From NCBI GenBank assembly GCA_037176705.1, contig CM073897.1:40984488-41048487 (forward strand): DNA of 64,000 bases. The letters run 5' to 3'. Below the pieces are notes generated by a model. That model saw only the letters and a list, made by a program, of their open reading frames with translations, searched no databases and was not told where the DNA came from. Made by a program: the position numbers and the translations under genes. Position 1 is the stretch's first letter. The number at the start of each line of letters is the position of its first letter. This stretch comes from Molossus alvarezi. Its lineage: Eukaryota; Chordata; Mammalia; Chiroptera; Molossidae. This document shows positions 57,618-64,000 of the stretch, piece by piece.

Positions 57618-57870
57618 CAGAACACCATAGTGATTAAGAGCATATATTCTGGATTCCAAGTGAACTAAGATTAAAACTTTATCTTTGCGATTTACTAGTT
57701 GTATGACTTTTCCACGAGTCACTAAATGTCAGTTTCCCTATTTGCAAAATGAGGTAATAATATATCCCCTAGCAGGGTTGTAGTGGTATTAAGTGACCTA
57801 ATTTATATAAAGTGTTTAATACAGTGCTTGGCACATAGAAATCAATATTAGTAGGTATAATTATTACTAT
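57618..57870 (+). repeat. MIR SINE, sense, full length
   Basis: 'caccatagtgattaagagca' (box A region), 'tttgcgatttactagttgta', 'tgtcagtttccctatttgca', 'aaatgaggtaataatatatc' and 'cagtgcttggcacatagaaa' cover the whole element, ending in an ATT-rich tail. Confidence 0.95.
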
Positions 57871-57948
57871 ATTATCATATAATGTATATGATCTCATTCC
57901 CAACTTGAGTTGCAATTACATTCAAATACAATTTACTTAGTCAGTTAA

Positions 57949-58488
57949 TTGAACACGTATTTATATGCCTTCTTGACAGGAAGTCTTATATTATCTCTTG
58001 GATTCTTCCCTGATATTCCATGTCTCCCCTGTGGATTGTCCAAGAACACTGGAGGAGAGAATCAGCCTGATCAGTCCTTTCTCCAAGGCTTCCTGCTGCC
58101 ACATGGTGTCGCTGCGGGAGGCAGCTGGACTTGCCCAGTGCCCAAGGTTGCCCTTGTGAGCCAGTCTTGGCCTGTTTGCTATCAGCTCCGTTTTTACCCT
58201 CCCCTGCTCTGCTCTGAATTGCAGGCAGGAGTTTCCAGGTCTCTGTGTAGGTCGCTTTCCAAATGGCTTCAGCCAATGGGATGCATGAGGGGGAGATTAG
58301 AAGGGGAAACTGAGGCCCCCAAGTTTCTCCCTCTTTCTCTCTGCCTCAAGCTCTGTGGTCAGATAACATCTCTTACTTCCCTTTCCTGTCTTTTTTTTTT
58401 CTGCACTTGCTACTCTCTGGGTCACCCCAGCATTCTCTTCTTGACTCTTCTGGACTCCATCACCTTCATAACAAATTCTCCATATTAA
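57949..58488 (+). other. longest ORF of the window, no coding support
   Basis: A 179-codon frame, rich in Leu, Ser and Cys, with no domain, signal or known family I can recognise. The bases ('cagccaatgggatgcatgag' and polypyrimidine flanks) read like a diverged dispersed repeat. An opposite-strand 96-codon frame covers 57986-58276. Most likely chance. Confidence 0.5.
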
Positions 58489-58494
58489 GTCTGG

Positions 58495-59255
58495 GATGGC
58501 TTCTGTTTTCCTGGCTAGACCCCGACTGCACAAATTGCTGGACCCCTGCTAGTCCGGTGGGCGAGGGGGGGAGGCTCCTGCATTAGCTCCAAGGTTACAG
58601 CTTTGGTTCCCATGCTTTGATCCTCTTCTATTGCTCTCCCAGACAAGACGCTGAGTCAGGGTTGCTGAGTCCTGAGGGGCTCCCAGCCTCAGCCCAACCT
58701 GCCGGACCCAGGGCCTTCCTACCACCCTCTGCCCTGTGCCCTGTGCTCAGCCCAGGTCACCAGCCACAGTCCCTTGCTTTCCTGATGAATTCTTCTTAGC
58801 AAATCTTGGCCAACATATTTCTACTTTTAAATTTATAAAACAGGATGTGGGGTCATGGTCCCTCTATCCATTGAAGGCTCTGAAATCCTTCACAAATTCA
58901 TTTGTCATCTCCCCAGCACCCAGCTCTATATGACAAAGCTCATAAAGTTTTCTACTCCAGTCTTTTCCCAGGGCACTGGATGGGTAGTACTCTGACTTAC
59001 AATTGCATAACCAGAGGAAGCCACCAGCAGAAAGCTCTTCTAAGGGATCTGCTGGTATTGGTTACTGAAGATAAAACTGGAGCTCAGTTATCACCCCCAC
59101 CTTGAAGCCTGCCTCGCTTCTCCAATGCCTTGTTTCTCCACACATCCCTCTGTGCTACAATTCCCTGTTTATGCATCCACTGTAGTGCCTGAAGCTTTAT
59201 TTATAATTGTGTGTATGTTGAGAAACATGAAAATCCTCTTTAAAAGTTATGAGAA
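58495..59255. other. unassigned stretch
   Basis: GC-richer at 58540-58760. 'gcttctccaatgccttgttt' near 59115 is faintly L2-like. Overlapping 60-67 codon frames have no domain. Confidence 0.4.
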
Positions 59256-59260
59256 CTTTC

Positions 59261-59481
59261 TGCCCGGCTGGTGTGGCTCAGTAGTTGAGTGTTGACCCAT
59301 TCACCAAGAGATCACTGGTTCAATTCCCAGTCAGGGCACATGCCCAGTTTGTAGGCCTGATCCACAGGGGGGAGCATGCAGGAGGCGGCCAATCGATGTT
59401 CTCTCCCATTGATGTTTCTCTCTTTCTCCCTCTCCCTTCCTCTCTCTCTAAAATCAATAAAGAAAAAATTTTTTTTTTAAT
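59261..59481 (+). mobile_element. VES-type bat SINE (second subfamily), sense
   Basis: The head 'cccggctggtgtggctcagt' is followed by 'ggttcaattcccagtcaggg', 'gcaggaggcggccaatcgat' and a pyrimidine body, ending 'taaaatcaataaag'. Target-site duplication: 'ttatgagaactttc' (59247-59260) versus 'ttatgggaactttc' (59482-59495). Confidence 0.96.
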
Positions 59482-59639
59482 TTATGGGAACTTTCAAACT
59501 ATAAGGCTGCAACTCAAGTCCAGTTCCCCCAGATTTCATTCCCTGCTGCCTTCACCGTGCTCACATGGGGATCAGCTACTAAAAGCCATTCAGTCCTTGC
59601 TACGGTGACAACTAAGGATCTTCTTTCCGTCTCAGATAT

Positions 59640-59745
59640 AAGGTGATATTTCTAGATAAGGAGACATTGAGTAAACTTGTCCAGGACCCCCTCCCCCGCT
59701 CGTTAAGTGGTCTGATTTAGAGTTGCACCCAGATCTGTGCAAGGG
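59640..59745 (-). repeat. probable MIR fragment, antisense
   Basis: 'gataaggagacattgagtaa', then 'acttgtccaggac', and 'gttgcacccagatctgtg' fit a worn antisense MIR. Confidence 0.45.
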
Positions 59746-59749
59746 CAGG

Positions 59750-60725
59750 TTGGCCTTTTTCGCTCCCCAGACCGCCTGTACTGGAACGTGCCCTTCAGCC
59801 TGTCTGCGGGGATGGGATTTACTGTGCAGCTGAAGGGAGGGAGGTGGCTGCCTGGAAGCTGTCACTGGTCGGCCAGCACCGCTTTGGAGAAAGTTGTTTT
59901 CTATTAAATGGAAAAAAGATAAACAAAATATAAACCAGAGGTTTGTACCAGGCACCTGCTGAAAGCCTCCACAACGGAACTGTACAGTTGTACACTGTCT
60001 TTTAAGATTTTAATCCTCTTTTAGGTGATTTGTTTTTTAAGTCATTGATTTTTTTCTCCCTGAGAAGCTGTTGGAGTACCATCTGTCACTCACTGAATTC
60101 TGTGGCAGGTTCATGGCAACTGTCTCAGGAAAGCTCTTTGCCTGTCACTTCCCATGTCTCTCTGTCATCCCAGGGTGTTGGTCAGAGGAGGGATCCACTG
60201 TCTGCCCCACCGTGAGCTCTCTTATCCATCTCTCCACTCGTACCTTACTCATTCCCTCCCCTATCCACCTGCCTCCTGGTGCCGACCCTCATCAGGCTGT
60301 GGGGAGGGAGCTATCATTACTGGCCTGCTCCCCCACCCATTCATTCATGTGTTCCATATGCTCTTCCTAAGCCCTGCAGGAAGATAATGTCCATGAAGCA
60401 GACAAACGTGGACACAGGTAATTACAGTGGCACATTCTACGAATCTCCACAAATATAACCATAACAACCTGTGGGAGTGCTTAGTCCGAAGACATGCAAC
60501 AGGCATGCCCCTTGTGCTGATGTGGAGAGGGAAGTGCATGCGGTTGAAGACAAGACCCTGCAGCCAGGATTGGAGGTTTGAGATGATCAGGAACCCTTCT
60601 GCACCCCCTAGTGGGGGCAGGAGGTGAGCCTGCAGGGGCACTTGCGCAAGGTCCGTGCCAGGCTGACGAGGCTGAACTGGGTCCCATCCACAGAAGAGCC
60701 ATTGGAATCTGAGGCATGATGACAT
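59750..60725. other. unassigned stretch with a minus-strand 136-codon frame
   Basis: The frame at 60345-60755 (minus) overlaps others at 60481-60795 (minus) and 60427-60627 (plus). No domain is recognised in any, and no promoter or splice support is seen. Confidence 0.4.
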
Positions 60726-60729
60726 GCCT

Positions 60730-61150
60730 GAAATGCTCAACAGGAGCTCTCTCAAGGGACAGCTTGAGTCCAGCTATCCCCTTTGCCTGGGTCATTTTTG
60801 CTCTGTCTGGAATTCCTGTTCCCTGTCAGTCACGTGACACAGCACATTGGCGAACAGCCAGCCGGGGCAAGATTCTGAACCTCATTCGTTGTAGCTGCAG
60901 TATCTGCATTAAGAACAGACCCTCTTTTAGATGTGGCAAAGCACAGGCTGAGCTACAGTAACTTTGGTTCTCGCACAGCTTTTATAAGAAGCAGCTTTCT
61001 AGCTTCAGTCTCAACTACCCCAGCTGAGGTTTTCTCACTTTTGCATTTTTGATCAAGCAACAATCTCCTCCTAGAATGCCTTTCTTTCTGCAAATTCTTC
61101 AGGTCTATATAAAGTTTTCCAATTTAGCCTAAAGGATGTGATTGTGTCCT
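60730..61150 (+). repeat. L2 3' region, sense, diverged
   Basis: 'cctttgcctgggtcattttt' and 'gctctgtctggaattcctgt', and later 'cctcctagaatgcctttctt', resemble the sense L2 3' region. Confidence 0.5.
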
Positions 61151-61329
61151 TCTTTATGCTCTCAGATCACTTCACCCTATGGGGGTTACTTCTGCCGGGA
61201 GATGGTCCTGGGTGATAGAGAAGTAGAGTCTTACCTGAGTGCAAACTCCAGACACCAGCGATGCCACCTCTGTATTTCCTGGTCTGGGTTGCACCTGGCT
61301 TTCAATGGCTACATAAAAATTGTGCAGAC

Positions 61330-61450
61330 CCAGGAGCCAGACAGGGCTGGGTTCTAGTCCTGACACTAGAACTTCCTGTGTGTCATTTGACACTAAGTCA
61401 AGTCATTTAACCTCTCTGTCTCCCGAGCACCGTTGACAGGTTAGAGATCA
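61330..61450 (+). repeat. MIR SINE, sense
   Basis: 'gggttctagtcctgacacta' and 'tgtgtcatttgacactaagt', then 'caagtcatttaacctctctg', match sense MIR. Confidence 0.75.
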
Positions 61451-61454
61451 TGGA

Positions 61455-62330
61455 GGTGAAGCACCCAGCCCAGGCTCCAGGACATCGGGGGTGCTGCCTA
61501 AATGGTGTCTGCTCACACATGCCCTTTCTGTTCTTTCTCTCCTCTTTGCCCCTTGCAACGTGGGAGCTCGTGTTTTTCTGCTACGCTGCATGCCTGTAGG
61601 AAAAAATTTAAAGATCAAAAATCTCAATAAACTAGATTACAGAATTCTCATAGACCCCCACCATCCCCATGACAAATGATCCCGGGGAACAAAAATACAT
61701 AATCAAGGGGAGAGATAAATGTCACGCAGAATTGCTATCTCAAAATAAGAGTCTAGCCACTCGGCGCTCTTCCCCATAATCACTCCGTGGAAACATGTGC
61801 AGCTCCGCATCGAGCCTGGAGTATATTATGAACTCCTGCAGACACAGAAATTTTGCGAGCTGCAGGTTGCAGGAACCCACAGAGCTGGGAAGGCAGAGGT
61901 TTAATGGTATTTTAAATGTTTTGACTATACAGAAGGCAGAATCTGCAGTCTAATCATTTTCAGAATATTTGATGTGCTGTAAGCAGCCGTGGATCCAGTG
62001 TAGCCCCCACCCCCGAGCCAACGACACCCGGAGCAGGGGGAGTTCAAGGGGAGGAACAGAGATTGCAAGTACATGGAACTGCTACTTGTGCCTGGTGGTT
62101 TTCTTCAGTTACTCTCTTTAATCCTTTCAGCAGCCCTTGGAGGTAGGTGCTCTGAGCTACACCTCTGGGCCTGAAAGGTAACTGATATCTCAATCCCCTC
62201 TCCTGCCGTGATCCCTTACGGGTCACCCCATGACACACTGCCGCGGGGTTTCACAGAGTACCTGGACCCTGGCATGTAAGTATCTCAAGTTATGATAGAA
62301 ATACTCCTAACCTGACTCTCATTTTCTGTT
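61455..62330. other. unassigned stretch
   Basis: A possible worn antisense MIR near 62095-62190 ('gcccttggaggtaggtgctc'). Otherwise nothing recognised. Confidence 0.4.
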
Positions 62331-62334
62331 GTTA

Positions 62335-62835
62335 AAATTAAAGTATTTATTACCCCCATGTTCATAGCATTATTCAAGATAGTTAAAGAATGCAAGCAAC
62401 CCAAGTGCCCACGGACAGATGAATTATTAAAATGTACATACATACAATGGAGTATTATCCCGCCTTAAAAAGGACAGAAATTCTAACACATGCTGCCATA
62501 GGGATCAACCCTGAAGGCATTACACTAAGTGAAATAAGCCAGTCACAATAGAATAAACCAAATACTCTATGATTCCACTTATATGAGGTACCAACAGTAG
62601 TCAAATTGATAGAAACAGGAAGCAGAATGGTGGGTGCCTGGAGCTAGGAGGAGGGGGCCAGGGGAATTGTTGCTTAATGGATAGGGAGTTCCATTTTGCA
62701 AGATGAAAAAGTTCTGGAGATTATTTGCACAACCATATAAATATCCACAACACTGAACTGTATACTTAGAAATGGTTAAGATAGTAATGTTCGTGCCAGG
62801 TAGTCTACCACAATTTTAAATCATCAAAAAATATT
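62335..62835 (+). mobile_element. L1 3' end, sense
   Basis: 'gttcatagcattattcaaga', 'caacccaagtgcccacggac', 'tacaatggagtattatcccg', 'ctaagtgaaataagccagtc' and 'tatgattccacttatatgag', then 'actgtatacttagaaatggt', follow the sense L1 ORF2 end and 3' UTR. It is the only clear sense L1 in the window. No intact frame. Confidence 0.88.
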
Positions 62836-62924
62836 AAATTGTTCAAACTTTGGCACTTTGTGTGTGTGTGTCAAGATAATTTACCAAGATATTAATTGTG
62901 TTTTGTTTCCTCTAAAGTGGAAAA

Positions 62925-63135
62925 ATGGGCATAGAGCAGGAAGGAGAGTGGAAGGAAGAGAGAGGGAGAAACATCAATGTGAGAGAAACACATCGAGTGG
63001 TCGCCACCCATACGACCTCAACCGGGGCCGGGGACAAACTGCAACGGAGGTATGTGCCCTTAGCGGGAACCAAACCAGGGACTCTCTGGTCTGCAGGCCG
63101 ATGCTCTAACCAGTGAGCCAAACCGTCCAGGGCCG
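62925..63135 (-). mobile_element. VES-type bat SINE, minus strand
   Basis: On the minus strand 'ccctggacggtttggctcac' is followed by 'ggtttggttcccgctaaggg' and a body ending 'cattgatgtttctccctctc'. The tail with the CCTC/GAGG hairpin seems lost and no target-site duplication is clear. Both-strand frames at 62858-63166 are by-products. Confidence 0.9.
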
Positions 63136-63139
63136 GAAA

Positions 63140-63685
63140 CCAGTTCTTTAAGGCGATTATGCTCATCGTTTAGCTAGAGAAAGAATAAGAAGCTGTGCAG
63201 AGCAGGAGGACCTTAGAAGGTGAATATTTCATTCCATGAGTCACAAAGTCAGAGGCCCACACTGAAATGCCACAGTTTGGGTCTGCTTAGGTCCATCCTG
63301 GCAACCTGATGTGCTGCTTCTGAGCTGGCCTGATACTACTGTCCTCCCTCTGCTCAAGTAAATCTAGACCATTCCGCTCCAGGAACACCCCCGAATGTCT
63401 TCCTCACCCTTGACTAGTGGGAACAAATCAAGTAGGTGAAACTATTTTGTGTCATGTAGACTACAGTGAAATGTTGTGTATTATGGCTATGTCGTGCCCC
63501 AAGAAAAGTCTTGTAGAGTTGAGATGTAATGGGGGAAAAGGAAAGGAAGAGTCAGAGACAAAATTAGAGAGGCGGAGACAGAGAAGATTCTAGAAGGCCA
63601 TGGAGGTAGGACACAGAGGTCTGGATCTGCAAGTCCCAGTGTTCTGGGAAACCGCCAGGCTTTCACATATAGAAGACTTGCTAAA
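63140..63685. other. unassigned stretch
   Basis: No gene. The minus frame at 63487-63690 has no domain. Confidence 0.4.
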
Positions 63686-63702
63686 ATCAAAATGTCACAA
63701 GG

Positions 63703-63898
63703 GCCCTGGCCGGCTTGGCTCAGCGGTTCGGTGTCGGCCCGCGGACCAGTGAGTCTTGGAAAGGCAACCAGTCGATGTGTCCCTCTTACTTCGATGTTTT
63801 TCTCTCTCTCCCTTTCTCTCCCTCTCTCTCCTTCCCACTCTATCTAAAGATAAATAGAAAAATATCCTCAGGTGAGGATTAAAAAACAACAACAACAA
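63703..63898 (+). mobile_element. VES-type bat SINE with internal deletion
   Basis: The head 'gccctggccggcttggctca' passes directly from 'cagtgagtcttgg' to 'aaaggcaaccagtcgatgtg', so box B and the middle (about 75 bp compared with the copy at 22708) are missing. The pyrimidine body, the tail 'cctcaggtgagga' and a CAA-rich end follow. Target-site duplication: 'caaaatgtcacaagg' (63688-63702) versus 'caaaatgtcccaagg' (63899-63913). Confidence 0.95.
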
Positions 63899-64000
63899 CA
63901 AAATGTCCCAAGGCTCCAGGCCACTGCCTTTGTAGAGCAGGCCCTGCGGTTTAAGGTTCTGAGGGCCGTCTCCAGACGCTGCACTGTTATGAGACTACTG

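Noticed and set aside
57949..58488. 179-codon ORF as a protein gene
   Set aside because: No recognised domain, promoter, splice sites or conserved start, an opposing 96-codon frame, and repeat-like base composition.

Overview
The window reads as nuclear DNA of a placental mammal, almost certainly a bat. The key evidence is at least thirteen copies of the tRNA-derived VES-type SINE (tRNA-like head, CCTC/GAGG tail hairpin, A-rich end). Several are flanked by clear target-site duplications, and the family is typical of bats. Ancient mammal-wide layers (L2, MIR, old L1, MaLR/ERVL LTRs) lie beneath. The species cannot be fixed from this sequence. I find no CRISPR array, operon, tRNA or rRNA gene.

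No protein-coding gene can be supported. Open frames are short, the longest being 179 codons at 57949-58488. They fall in repeats or in sequence without recognisable domains. The window looks like an intergenic or intronic stretch. The only gene-like signal is a weak TATA box plus splice-donor pair at about 13901-14001.

Layout: 1-7 kb is a bat SINE, L2 in both orientations, a second SINE and MIR. 7-13.9 kb has an MLT1-type LTR, L2, MIRs, an MLT2-type ERVL LTR and a CA microsatellite. 13.9-21 kb is mostly unassigned, with MIRs, one SINE and a segment (20349-20510) that recurs 1.36 kb downstream. 21.3-24.5 kb is a minus-strand L1 carrying a SPIN-like hAT transposon and a SINE; the SPIN contains the second copy of that segment. 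25-31 kb has more antisense L1, three SINEs, MIRs and a candidate solo LTR. 31-39.5 kb has an MLT1-type LTR, MIRs, a perfect 21-bp-arm hairpin and an ancient antisense L1-like block. 39.5-49 kb has microsatellites, a SINE, MIR/L2, an 82-bp tandem duplication and antisense L1. 49-55.3 kb has L1 3' ends, two antisense MaLR LTRs, two SINEs and an AT palindrome. 55.5-64 kb has sense-strand MIRs, an L2, a sense L1 3' end and three SINEs.

The most interesting structure is the chimeric SPIN-like element at 21681-22046. Its left end is split from the rest by about 183 bp that closely match flanking DNA 1.36 kb away. This suggests local filler copying during hAT transposition or repair. Family names come from recognition of consensus-like stretches, without a database search, so most repeat edges are approximate.
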